A stretch of 64,000 bases of DNA from Oscillospiraceae bacterium (GTDB taxonomy: Bacteria; Bacillota; Clostridia; Oscillospirales; Ruminococcaceae). The translations under genes were made by a program, and so were the position numbers. The stretch spans positions 62,001 through 126,000 of the forward strand of contig JAEELE010000137.1 of assembly GCA_016288755.1 (NCBI GenBank), in the 5' to 3' direction. The notes beneath the pieces were generated by a model that was not told the DNA's origin, ran no database searches, and saw only the letters and a program-made list of their open reading frames with translations. Shown one piece after another: positions 7,664 through 15,166 of the stretch. Numbering within the stretch: the first letter of the stretch is position 1; each line of letters opens with the position of its first letter.

Positions 7664-8533
7664 ATGGTCATACCGAATGCGATCGAGGAGTCTGTCGTCG
7701 GCAAATTCCGCAAGCCGATCTGGACGAAATTCTTAAAGGGCATCCGCGAATATCAGCTGATTCTGCCCGGCGACAAAATAGCCGTGTGCATCTCCGGCGG
7801 CAAGGATTCCATGCTCATGGGCAAATGTATGCAGCGGCTCCAGCGATACAGCAAGATCCCGTTTGAGGTTGAGTTCATCGTCATGGACCCGGGCTACAGC
7901 GAGATCAATCGCAGAAAAATCGAGGAGAACGCGGAGCGTCTCGGGCTGCCGGTCAGAATCTATGACACGCGCATCTTCGAGGCGGTCGACAAGATCACGC
8001 AGAACCCCTGCTATCTCTGTGCACGGATGCGGCGCGGGCATCTTTATCAGATCGCACAGAGCATCGGTTGCAACAAAATCGCGCTCGGCCATCACTACGA
8101 CGACGTCATCGAGACAATCCTGATGGGCATGCTCTACGGCTCGCAGATTCAGACGATGATGCCGAAGATTCACAGCGAGAATTTTGCGGGCATGGAGCTC
8201 ATCCGCCCGATGTATCTTGTCCGGGAGGATGCGATTCTGCACTGGATGCGCTACAATGAGCTTGAATTTATCCGCTGTGCCTGCCGCGTCACCGAGCGAA
8301 TCGGCAATGATGCCAACGACTGCGGCGGCTCCAAGCGGCAGGAGATCAAGCTGCTGCTGCGGCAGCTCCGCGCGGTAAGCCCGGCGATCGACAAGAACAT
8401 CTTCCGCAGTGTGGAAAATGTCAATCTGCAAACGATCATTTCCTATCACATCGGCGATGAATATCACCATTTCCTCGACGACTACGACAAGGGCAAAAGC
8501 ATCCGCGGCACGGTTGCCGGGGATGATGAATAA
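7664..8533 (+). CDS. PP-loop ATPase of the TtcA family (tRNA 2-thiocytidine synthetase-like)
   Basis: A 289-residue ATP-pyrophosphatase related to TtcA, which thiolates cytidine 32 of tRNAs through an adenylated intermediate. The PP-loop is VCISGGKDSMLMG, followed by the family cysteine pair in NPCYLCARMRRG that can ligate an iron-sulfur cluster, and the motif IALGHHYDDVIETIL. A further cysteine motif (IRCACR) occurs near residue 209. ATG 7664 is chosen because GAGG precedes it by 6 nt; ATG 7652 (four residues longer) has only a weak site and would leave a 14-nt leader. It is monocistronic, bounded by a consensus promoter and a strong terminator. Substrate specificity cannot be read from sequence. 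Confidence 0.87.
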   Translation: MVIPNAIEESVVGKFRKPIWTKFLKGIREYQLILPGDKIAVCISGGKDSMLMGKCMQRLQRYSKIPFEVEFIVMDPGYSEINRRKIEENAERLGLPVRIYDTRIFEAVDKITQNPCYLCARMRRGHLYQIAQSIGCNKIALGHHYDDVIETILMGMLYGSQIQTMMPKIHSENFAGMELIRPMYLVREDAILHWMRYNELEFIRCACRVTERIGNDANDCGGSKRQEIKLLLRQLRAVSPAIDKNIFRSVENVNLQTIISYHIGDEYHHFLDDYDKGKSIRGTVAGDDE

Positions 8534-8534
8534 A

Positions 8535-8572
8535 CGAAAACGAACCATCCGCGCGGATGGTCCGTTTTTCGT
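8535..8572. terminator. Strong bidirectional terminator between the TtcA-like gene and the tautomerase gene
   Basis: Long stem: AACGAAAACGAACCATCC pairs with GGATGGTCCGTTTTTCGTT around a GCGC turn, with one bulged T. A-runs and T-runs flank it, so it serves both convergent genes. Confidence 0.85.
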
Positions 8573-8914
8573 TCAGAAGTTTGCGCCGTTCCAGCCCCAG
8601 TACGGCGTGGACGCATACGCAACGTAGATGCGGTCTGCCGGGATGCCGAGCGTATCGGTCAGCAGTGCGGTGATCCTTCCGGTCAGTACCGAGAGCACAT
8701 TTGCCTGTGCGCTGCCGTAGATGCTGACGGAAACCATTGCAGCGGGCGCGTCGCTCCCCTTGAACCAGAGCATCTGCTCCCCTTCGATGCCGACCATCAG
8801 CCAGCCCTCGGATTTGCCCGGAATCGTGCTGATCGCCTGCCCGAGCCCGGATTTGATCGTTTCCGCCTGTGCAGCCGGAACCTTCGCGTTTGTTTTAACA
8901 TTGATAAACGGCAT
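8573..8914 (-). CDS. MIF-family tautomerase (phenylpyruvate tautomerase-like)
   Basis: A 113-residue homologue of macrophage migration inhibitory factor. The mature N terminus after Met removal is the catalytic proline (MPFINVKTNAKV). Other family signatures are SEGWLMVGIEGEQMLWFKG and the C-terminal strand IPADRIYVAYASTPYWGWNGANF. Members form trimers and catalyse keto-enol tautomerisation of phenylpyruvate or dopachrome; the bacterial physiological substrate is unknown. GGAGGTGG lies just upstream of the start. It is monocistronic, with its own promoter and terminator. Confidence 0.9.
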   Translation of the reverse strand: MPFINVKTNAKVPAAQAETIKSGLGQAISTIPGKSEGWLMVGIEGEQMLWFKGSDAPAAMVSVSIYGSAQANVLSVLTGRITALLTDTLGIPADRIYVAYASTPYWGWNGANF

Positions 8915-8943
8915 AATGCCACCTCCGATTTCATGATAGCTCT

Positions 8944-8972
8944 ATTATACCACAGGATTGCAAAAAGTGCAA
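8944..8972 (-). promoter_or_regulatory. Promoter of the MIF-family tautomerase gene
   Basis: Minus strand TTGCAC, 17-nt spacer ending in TGTGG, TATAAT. The TGG before the -10 makes it an extended -10 promoter. Confidence 0.72.
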
Positions 8973-9001
8973 CGGAAATCTGAAAATTCCGGCGGATGCA
9001 A

Positions 9002-9586
9002 TCAAATAATGCCCTTGATAAAAATCTCGATGCCGATGCCGATCAGAATCAGCCCGCCGAGGACATTGGCGCCGCCCGCGAGTCTCGTGCCGAATTTCTT
9101 CCCGATCGACACGCCGCCGATGCAGATGCCGAGCGTCACGACCGCGATGATCACGGAGCACAGGAACGCAGTCGGCAGCCTGTATTCCGCGATCGTGAAC
9201 CCGACAGAGAGCGCGTCGATCGAGGTCGCGATCGCCTGCATGAGCAGAGCCGCCGGTGTCAGCCGGACAGGCTTGTCATCCTCCCCGCGGTGCCGGATGC
9301 CCTCGATGAGCATTTTTCCGCCGATCAGCAGGAGCAGGATCAGCGCGATCCACGGGATCAGCTTCTGAAACTGCGAAAACACCTGTACGACCGTGTGGAT
9401 ACAGACCCAGCCGACCATCGGCATCAGAAACTGAAAAAACGCAAACGCACCGGCAATGCCGAGCTGCTTTTTCAAGCGCATCTTCGGCTCCTGCAGCCCG
9501 TTTGCCAGCGAGACGGAAAAGGCATCCATCGCGAGCCCGACGCCGAGCAGCGCACTGTTCAGCAGAAACAAACCGAACTGATCCAT
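9002..9586 (-). CDS. mntP: Manganese efflux pump MntP
   Basis: A 194-residue inner-membrane Mn(II) exporter with six predicted membrane helices. The two repeats carry the acidic transport motifs GVGLAMDAFSVSLANG in the first helix pair and ATSIDALSVGFTIAE in the second half. The ORF track extends 45 codons upstream into the riboswitch leader; the real start is the ATG at 9586 with GGGAGGAG 7 nt before it, giving the usual MntP length. Expression is predicted to be switched on by manganese through the yybP-ykoY element and its terminator hairpin directly upstream. Its 3' end lies only 30 bp from the tautomerase promoter, with no clear terminator. Confidence 0.95.
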   Translation of the reverse strand: MDQFGLFLLNSALLGVGLAMDAFSVSLANGLQEPKMRLKKQLGIAGAFAFFQFLMPMVGWVCIHTVVQVFSQFQKLIPWIALILLLLIGGKMLIEGIRHRGEDDKPVRLTPAALLMQAIATSIDALSVGFTIAEYRLPTAFLCSVIIAVVTLGICIGGVSIGKKFGTRLAGGANVLGGLILIGIGIEIFIKGII

Positions 9587-9604
9587 AAAAGCTCCTCCCT
9601 GCAT

Positions 9605-9640
9605 AAAAAAACGACTTCCGGCAGCAGCGCCGAAGCCGTT
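9605..9640 (-). terminator. Expression-platform terminator of the mntP riboswitch
   Basis: On the minus strand AACGGCTTCGGC pairs with GCCGGAAGTCGTT around GCTGCT and is followed by seven T residues. It sits between aptamer and mntP start codon, as expected for transcriptional control. Confidence 0.8.
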
Positions 9641-9652
9641 CCCGGGAAGAAA

Positions 9653-9773
9653 CGTACACAGCAGCTCACCGCTCCGTGCACGAGTCTCACAATTCAAAGC
9701 CGCACCGGAATGCAGATGCATTCAGTATGTTGACACGGCTGCTCGCAATGAGCCTGTTACTCCCCCGTACCGT
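9653..9773 (-). promoter_or_regulatory. yybP-ykoY manganese riboswitch (aptamer)
   Basis: The leader of mntP on the minus strand carries the hallmark conserved blocks in order: GGGGAGTA near the 5' end, GCCGTGTCAACA, and the late loop TGAGAC. These match the yybP-ykoY aptamer, which binds Mn(II) and usually activates Mn exporters. A terminator hairpin follows at 9605-9640. I identified it by eye; a covariance-model search would settle the boundaries. Confidence 0.82.
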
Positions 9774-9776
9774 CCT

Positions 9777-9805
9777 ATTATAGCAAAAGCAGCCCGAAAA
9801 GTCAA
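9777..9805 (-). promoter_or_regulatory. Promoter of the mntP riboswitch transcript
   Basis: Minus strand TTGACT, 17-nt spacer, TATAAT, placed directly before the aptamer. Confidence 0.75.
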
Positions 9806-9815
9806 GCCTTTCGCT

Positions 9816-9863
9816 CCAAAAAGAAACAGACAGCCCCGCATTTTCTGCGATTGCTGTCTGTTT
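9816..9863 (-). terminator. Terminator of the kinase-like gene
   Basis: AAACAGACAGC and GCTGTCTGTTT are 11-bp perfect arms around an 18-nt loop, followed on the minus strand by CTTTTT, right after the stop codon at 9869. Confidence 0.78.
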
Positions 9864-9868
9864 TTGCA

Positions 9869-11914
9869 TTAATCCTCGCCGCCTGCCGCTGCGGTCGTCG
9901 CAACAGTTGCGGAGGTCGCGGGCGGCGCCGCAGTCGTTGCGGGCGGTGCCTGCGTCGTCGATGCGGGCGGCTGCGTGGTCCCGGCATTGCCCTCTGTGGT
10001 CGATGCCGTCGCGCCGGAAACCGACGTCGTGCCAGACGTGGTGTTCGTGCGGCTGGTCGATGCTGTCGTTACGACAGGGTTGTTCGCGTAGTACACGATG
10101 ATCTCATAATCCTTGAGCACGTCGATCTGCGTGCCGACCTTCGGCTCTACGCTGCACACATTGCCGTTTGCAAACTTGTAGTTGACCGTTGCCTTATAGA
10201 TAACGGACTGCTTCGCGCCGTTCGCATTGGTCGTTGTTGTCGTGGTCGTCGTCTCAGCTGCGGAGCTGTCTTTCTTATTCTTGTTGCCCTCTGCCTTCTT
10301 CGAGGTCGCACCGCCGTCGATGCCCTTGACAAAGCCGAGCTCCTCGAGCTTATCCAGATAGGTCTGCAGCTTGTAGCCGTGATAATCCGGAAGCACCTTC
10401 AGCGAGGTGCCGCGGCTGACCTGCACCTTCACCGTGCTGCCGCTCATGAACGGCGTACCGGGCTCCAGCTCCTGCCAGACGATCTGGTCCTTCGGCTCGG
10501 TTTCGCTGAACACATATTCGACGTCCATTTCGAGGAAGCCTGCCATCTCGTCGCGCTTGATCGGATAATTCATGCCGACCAGCTCGGGCATCACGGCGTC
10601 ACTGACGGGACCGCGGGTCGTTTCAGCGGTCTGTGCCGTCACAACATTGTCCTGCACGGACGACCAGCCGGAGCTGCCTGCTGCTGTGCTGTTCCCGTTC
10701 TGGGCGCTCCAGATCTGCATGAATGCGAGCACCACGAGCGTCACGATCGCGATAAACAGAAATGCGATCAGCAGCGGCGCGCGGACGCGCTCGAGCACGG
10801 ATGGCTCCTGCTGCTTCGGTCTGCTCTGCTGCTGCCGCGGCTGGTGCGGCTGCGCGACATGCTCGATACGGCGCTCCGAATCGGCTGCAGGCTGCTTTGT
10901 CTGCACATCCGGCACACGGAAGGGCATTGTCGCATCGGTGCGCTCCTCGCTCTCTGCGGGAGCGTCCTCGAAGAGCTGCGTCACCAGATCGGTCACGTTC
11001 TGGATGCGCTTTTCGTAATCGAGCGTCAGACCCTTCATGATGGCAGCGGAGACATTCTCCGGCACATGCGGGTTGACCTCTGCGGGCGGAATCAGGTCGT
11101 CGTAATCCTGTCTGGTGTTGGCATCCGTCGCCCGGCATCCCGTGAGGATGCGGTAGAGCACCGAGCAGATGCCGTAAACATCGGTCCATGTGCCCTGTCT
11201 GCGGTCGGCATAATACTGCTCCGGTGCGGCATAGCCGTCAAAGAGCTCGCTTGCAAGCTCGGTATCCTTCGTGCGCACCGAGGAGATGCAGAAGCCGCAC
11301 AGCTTGAGCTCCCCCTTGTCGGTCACATAGATCGTTTCCGGGCTGATGCCGCGGTGCAGCACGCCTGCATTGTGCAGCAGGCTCAGGGATGTGAAAAACG
11401 GCGGAAAAATGCGCTTGACCGTCGTCCAGCTCAGCTCGCCGGCATTCTCCTTGAGATATTCGAGCAGCGTTCTGCCCTCGAGATACTCATAAACTGCGTA
11501 GGTCGTGTTATTTTCCGAGATCAGATCGAGAGCCGGATTCAGGTGGCTCAGGCTGCGCAGCCGCGCCAGCGCCTTATTCAGCTCGGTATATTCTGCCATC
11601 AGCGCCTTATACTGCGCCAGATGCTCACGCTCGACATTGATCAGTGTGCTGTCCTGAACACGGCTGCAGATCTGCTCGGGCATATACTCCCGCACCAGGA
11701 CCTTGCATCCGACTGTCTGATCAAAGGCAAGATATGTGATACCCTCACCGTTGGACTCCAGGGCTTTTCCGATCAGGTACCGTTCACGCAGAACCGTGCC
11801 GGGCTTCAGCTGGCATGCCAGTATCGCAGCATCCTGCGAATAGCCGCAGTGCGGGCAGACCGTGCTGCCATCGAGCGGCTCCATGCAGCCGTAGCACAAT
11901 TTCTGTTCACTCAT
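9869..11914 (-). CDS. Zinc-ribbon, PASTA-domain Ser/Thr kinase homologue, predicted pseudokinase
   Basis: A 681-residue membrane protein built like a PrkC/Stk receptor. It has an N-terminal zinc ribbon (C7xxC10 and C20xxC23), a kinase fold at about 40-315, a basic Gln/Pro-rich stretch, one membrane helix at about 379-401, two PASTA-like repeats at about 435-630 and a Ser/Thr-rich tail. The fold keeps the glycine loop (SNGEGITY) and YAAPEQ, but the catalytic core is replaced: VAIK lysine is R75, the HRDxKxxN loop reads HRGISPET (Asp, Lys and Asn all lost) and DFG reads CGF. Phosphotransfer is therefore unlikely; a ligand-sensing or scaffolding role is inferred. The start at 11914 has AAGGAG upstream; the ORF track starts 22 codons too early. 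Confidence 0.88.
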   Translation of the reverse strand: MSEQKLCYGCMEPLDGSTVCPHCGYSQDAAILACQLKPGTVLRERYLIGKALESNGEGITYLAFDQTVGCKVLVREYMPEQICSRVQDSTLINVEREHLAQYKALMAEYTELNKALARLRSLSHLNPALDLISENNTTYAVYEYLEGRTLLEYLKENAGELSWTTVKRIFPPFFTSLSLLHNAGVLHRGISPETIYVTDKGELKLCGFCISSVRTKDTELASELFDGYAAPEQYYADRRQGTWTDVYGICSVLYRILTGCRATDANTRQDYDDLIPPAEVNPHVPENVSAAIMKGLTLDYEKRIQNVTDLVTQLFEDAPAESEERTDATMPFRVPDVQTKQPAADSERRIEHVAQPHQPRQQQSRPKQQEPSVLERVRAPLLIAFLFIAIVTLVVLAFMQIWSAQNGNSTAAGSSGWSSVQDNVVTAQTAETTRGPVSDAVMPELVGMNYPIKRDEMAGFLEMDVEYVFSETEPKDQIVWQELEPGTPFMSGSTVKVQVSRGTSLKVLPDYHGYKLQTYLDKLEELGFVKGIDGGATSKKAEGNKNKKDSSAAETTTTTTTTNANGAKQSVIYKATVNYKFANGNVCSVEPKVGTQIDVLKDYEIIVYYANNPVVTTASTSRTNTTSGTTSVSGATASTTEGNAGTTQPPASTTQAPPATTAAPPATSATVATTAAAGGED

Positions 11915-12001
11915 TGCCCCATCTCCTTCCTTACCCGGGCATTCAAGCGGATTCCGCAGCGGAAACCGCGCACGGGTCACTTATCCGATTTACCAAAGTA
12001 T

Positions 12002-12030
12002 ATTTTATCAGGAAAACAGCCGTATGTCAA
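12002..12030 (-). promoter_or_regulatory. Promoter of the pseudokinase gene
   Basis: Minus strand TTGACA, 17-nt spacer, TAAAAT. The roughly 80-nt leader contains a near-perfect GC-rich palindrome at 11947-11969 (GCGGATTCCGC / GCGGAAACCGC). Confidence 0.75.
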
Positions 12031-12130
12031 TGATTTTGGCTCCGAAACACCGTTTTGCTTTCAAATTGTAGCAATTCTGTAACGATTTTCGGCAGTATGC
12101 ACAAATCCGGTACGACGTTTTTGTGCAGCA

Positions 12131-12967
12131 TCACGATGAGCTCCGCGGTGCCAGTACGCCGCTGATCATGTCGATGCGCGCTTCACTGATATTGGTCAGC
12201 ACGCCGTTCTGATCCCATGTCGCCGTGATGACATAGCAGACCTGATCCTTGCTCTCGCCGTCCTTGTAGCAATAGCGATAATCGCGCACCTGCGTGTGAT
12301 CGGAGCGATAGCTGATGCTGTAGGGCTCGAGCCCGAGTGCCTCCTCCGTGCGGACGATATCGGAGCCGTTGGGCGCCGTGTGCGGGTCGAGATAGGATTT
12401 GCGCTCCTTGCCGCAGACGTTCTTCTCCAGCTGCTCGTAATTATAATAGGTCACCGAGGAGAGCGTTTCGCCCTCTGCCGCACAGACGATCACCCACTCC
12501 GGCATATGCACGCCCTGCACCTTGCAGCTGCGGGGGCTCTCTGCGATATAGGCGTTCTGTGGGATCACCGCATTGACATAGCCGTTCTCCGAACGCCCGT
12601 GGAGCTTGACGCTGCCGGTGTTCTCCGCGGCAGCCATCGTGCCGCCGAGCGCCGCCGAGAGCTCCTGTGCAAAGCGCTTGCCGTCATTGCGCCTGTGCCG
12701 TATGACCAGCACGATCGCGAGCACAAGAATCAGAACCGCCGCTGCGGCAATGATCATCAGCACGCGCTTGAACTTGCCGCCGCTGCGCTCCTTTTTCGTC
12801 TTCGTGGGCTTTGCGGATTCCCTGACCTTCTCCTTCGCGCGGGAAGCCTCCCGATTCTTCTCGCCGCGCCCCTCCGGCTTTTCGCCGCCGTCGGGCAGCT
12901 CAGACAGCCCCTCAGAGAAATACCGCTCCATAGAATAGTCCTGCGTATCTTCAATCCGATCTGACAT
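12131..12967 (-). CDS. Uncharacterised single-pass membrane protein
   Basis: A 278-residue protein I do not recognise. Residues 1-65 are acidic then strongly basic and low-complexity (EKPEGRGEKNREASRAKEKV). A single membrane helix lies at about 70-90 (RVLMIIAAAAVLILVLAIVL), and a 190-residue extracytoplasmic domain contains two YxxxY-type strands and two cysteine pairs (VC..C, YC..VCY). With no signal peptide and the basic patch preceding the helix, the N terminus should be cytoplasmic. It starts 27 nt after the PLP-enzyme stop with GGGAGG as ribosome-binding site, and lies upstream of the pseudokinase gene on the same strand. A regulatory or cell-envelope role is possible but unsupported. 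Confidence 0.65.
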   Translation of the reverse strand: MSDRIEDTQDYSMERYFSEGLSELPDGGEKPEGRGEKNREASRAKEKVRESAKPTKTKKERSGGKFKRVLMIIAAAAVLILVLAIVLVIRHRRNDGKRFAQELSAALGGTMAAAENTGSVKLHGRSENGYVNAVIPQNAYIAESPRSCKVQGVHMPEWVIVCAAEGETLSSVTYYNYEQLEKNVCGKERKSYLDPHTAPNGSDIVRTEEALGLEPYSISYRSDHTQVRDYRYCYKDGESKDQVCYVITATWDQNGVLTNISEARIDMISGVLAPRSSS

Positions 12968-12994
12968 CGTAGCTTCCTCCCGTTTGTTAATCGG

Positions 12995-14260
12995 TCACAG
13001 CGTCAGCAGACCCGCATTGCACATGAACTGTGCCGCGGTCAGAACGCCGAGCTTGCCGCTGCCGTAGGTCAGCCCGCCCTGCAGGTAGACCGCATAGGGC
13101 TCGCGCATCGGTCCGTCGGCGGAGAGCTCGATCGACGCGCCGCCGGTAAAGGTTCCCGCTGCCATGATTACCTTGGATTCGTAGCCGGGCATATCCCAAG
13201 CCTCCGGCGTCACATAGGAATCGACCGGAGAGCCCGCCTGAATGCCCGCGCAGAATGCCTCCATCGCCTTCGGCTCGCGCAGCTTCAGCACGGTGATGAT
13301 ATCCCCTGCCGCACGGCTGGGATCGGGCAGGCATTCATAACCGAGCATTCCGAACAGTGATGCCGCAAACGCACCGGTCTTACGCGCATTCGCGACGACC
13401 TCGGGCGCCATGAACAGCCCGAGATACATCTCTCTGCACTGATTGAGCGAGCAGCCGACCTCCTTGCCCATGCCGACACAGGTCAGACGGTAGGCGCACT
13501 GCTCCACGAGCCAAGCCTTTCCGGCGATATAGCCGCCGGTCTGTGCGATGCCGCCGCCCGGATTTTTGATCAGAGATCCGATAATGAGATCGGCGCCGGC
13601 ATCGGTCGGCTCGTCATAATCAACGAATTCGCCGTAGCAGTTGTCGACCATGATAATTGCATCGGTGTTGACCGCACGCACGGTCTTCACGATCTGTGCG
13701 ATATCGGCAACAGACAGCGCCGGGCGGAGCGAATAACCGCGGGAGCGCTGCAGATAGACGACTCTCGCGCACTTGACCGCGTGCGGGATCGCGTCATAAT
13801 CCGGCGTACCGTCCCCGGTCAGATCGCACTGCGCATAGGAGATGCCGAAATCCGCCAGAGAGCCGTTGCCCTTGCCGCGGATGCCGATGACCTCCTCAAG
13901 CGTATCATAGGGCGCGCCGGTAACGCTGACCATTTTGTCGCCGGTGCGCAGCACGCCGAAGAGCGCCGTCGAGAGCGCATGCGTCCCCGAGACGAACTGG
14001 TGCCGCACGAGGGCATCCTCCGTGTGAAACACGTCTGCCCAGACGCGGTCGAGCTTATCGCGCCCGACGTCGTCATAGCCGTAGCCGTTTGCGCCTGCAA
14101 AGCAAGCCGCAGAGACCTGATTGAGCTGGAATGCGCGCAGCACCTTCGCGCTTGCGTGCTGCGAGACCGCGTCGATCGCCGCAAACTGCTCTGCGGCGGC
14201 GGCTTCGGCCTCCTTTGCCGCCTGCAGCAGACGGGGGTCAAAATCAAATACCGAATTCAA
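12995..14260 (-). CDS. PLP-dependent methionine gamma-lyase family protein (aluminium resistance protein-like)
   Basis: A 421-residue fold-type I PLP enzyme of the family annotated as methionine gamma-lyase or aluminium resistance protein (Bacillus YnbB-like). Typical blocks are the N-terminal FQLNQVSAACFAGANGYGYDD, the cofactor region HQFVSGTHALSTALFGVLRTGD, the aspartate of DAIIMVDNCYGEFVD, and the Schiff-base lysine in LIIGSLIKNPGGGIAQTGGYI. The start appears to be TTG at 14260: AGGAAG lies 7 nt before it and there is no in-frame ATG until well inside the domain. The true substrate of this family is not established. Confidence 0.87.
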   Translation of the reverse strand: MNSVFDFDPRLLQAAKEAEAAAAEQFAAIDAVSQHASAKVLRAFQLNQVSAACFAGANGYGYDDVGRDKLDRVWADVFHTEDALVRHQFVSGTHALSTALFGVLRTGDKMVSVTGAPYDTLEEVIGIRGKGNGSLADFGISYAQCDLTGDGTPDYDAIPHAVKCARVVYLQRSRGYSLRPALSVADIAQIVKTVRAVNTDAIIMVDNCYGEFVDYDEPTDAGADLIIGSLIKNPGGGIAQTGGYIAGKAWLVEQCAYRLTCVGMGKEVGCSLNQCREMYLGLFMAPEVVANARKTGAFAASLFGMLGYECLPDPSRAAGDIITVLKLREPKAMEAFCAGIQAGSPVDSYVTPEAWDMPGYESKVIMAAGTFTGGASIELSADGPMREPYAVYLQGGLTYGSGKLGVLTAAQFMCNAGLLTL

Positions 14261-14368
14261 AATGTCACTTCCTGTTCCCTTTATACAGAATACAGATTGA
14301 TTGCTTTCAGATGCAGCGGGGCTTGGGATCTTTGCCGGTTCAGAAGCTGTCCGCGCAGCGGGATACTC

Positions 14369-15166
14369 TTACAGAATGCCCTTTCCGCCGTCGGGGTCGC
14401 CCGGATGCAGCCGTTCCCACACAAATTCCGATTCGAGGAGCGTGAAGCCGATCTCCTCATAGAAGCTCTTGCGGATATCGAGTGCATAGAGGATGCCGTC
14501 CTTGCCGCGTGCCGCAAGGTCGTTTGCGATCCAGTGCAGAAAGTCGCGGGCATAGCCCTTCCCGCGCGCAGAGCGCTTTGTCGCGACCTGCCCGATCAGC
14601 ACATGGTTCTCGTAGTCGTAGATCGCAGTTGCGGCAGTCACGCCGAAATAGGTATAGCAGTGCCGCAGACCGCGCCGCACCATGTGCGAGGTGTCGGTCA
14701 GCCACATGTCATAGGCGATGATATTCGGAAAACCCTCCGAGAGAATCGTATACACATCGTCGAGCTTCGGGTCGCGGCAGACCTCTTCGTCGCGGAAGAG
14801 CGGCGAGACCGGTGCGGGATTGAGCCCGAACACATAGCGGGGCAGTGCCGAATAATTGCGGAGAACGAGCCCGGAGAGCAGTGTTCCGCTGCCCTCGATG
14901 CGAAACGGCTGGTGCATCTCCGCGAACAGAGACAGCTCCTGCGCGGCTTCCTCATCCCCGGAGAAATCCGCCTGCGTCGAGACCAGCAGTGTGCTGTTCT
15001 GCAGCATGAGCCATGCGGTCCTGCCGCATGATTTGAGCGTAAAAAAACGGCAGTAGGCAAAGTCTGTGCCGTATGCGGCGAGATTGCTCAGCATCTTGCG
15101 CCCGTAGTGGCATTTTGCCAGCATTTGCAGATCAAGCCGCCGCGGCTCTGTGACCTGTGTAATCAT
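14369..15166 (-). CDS. GNAT-family N-acetyltransferase
   Basis: A 265-residue protein whose C-terminal half is a GNAT acetyltransferase: the acetyl-CoA loop reads VATKRSARGKGYARDFLHWI and the end of the fold FYEEIGFTLLES. The N-terminal 130 residues are a family-specific extension with LNPAPVSPLF and no known domain. Substrate is unknown. Its start overlaps the stop of the first M42 peptidase by 4 bp (ATGA), and that gene in turn overlaps a second M42 gene by 4 bp, so all three are translated as one unit. The context suggests a role in peptide or amino-acid metabolism. Confidence 0.82.
   Translation of the reverse strand: MITQVTEPRRLDLQMLAKCHYGRKMLSNLAAYGTDFAYCRFFTLKSCGRTAWLMLQNSTLLVSTQADFSGDEEAAQELSLFAEMHQPFRIEGSGTLLSGLVLRNYSALPRYVFGLNPAPVSPLFRDEEVCRDPKLDDVYTILSEGFPNIIAYDMWLTDTSHMVRRGLRHCYTYFGVTAATAIYDYENHVLIGQVATKRSARGKGYARDFLHWIANDLAARGKDGILYALDIRKSFYEEIGFTLLESEFVWERLHPGDPDGGKGIL

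Noticed and set aside
9851-12082. 743-codon plus-strand ORF
   Set aside because: It is exactly antisense to the zinc-ribbon/PASTA gene, is Arg/Leu/His-rich with no domain, and has no ribosome-binding site; a codon-bias shadow.
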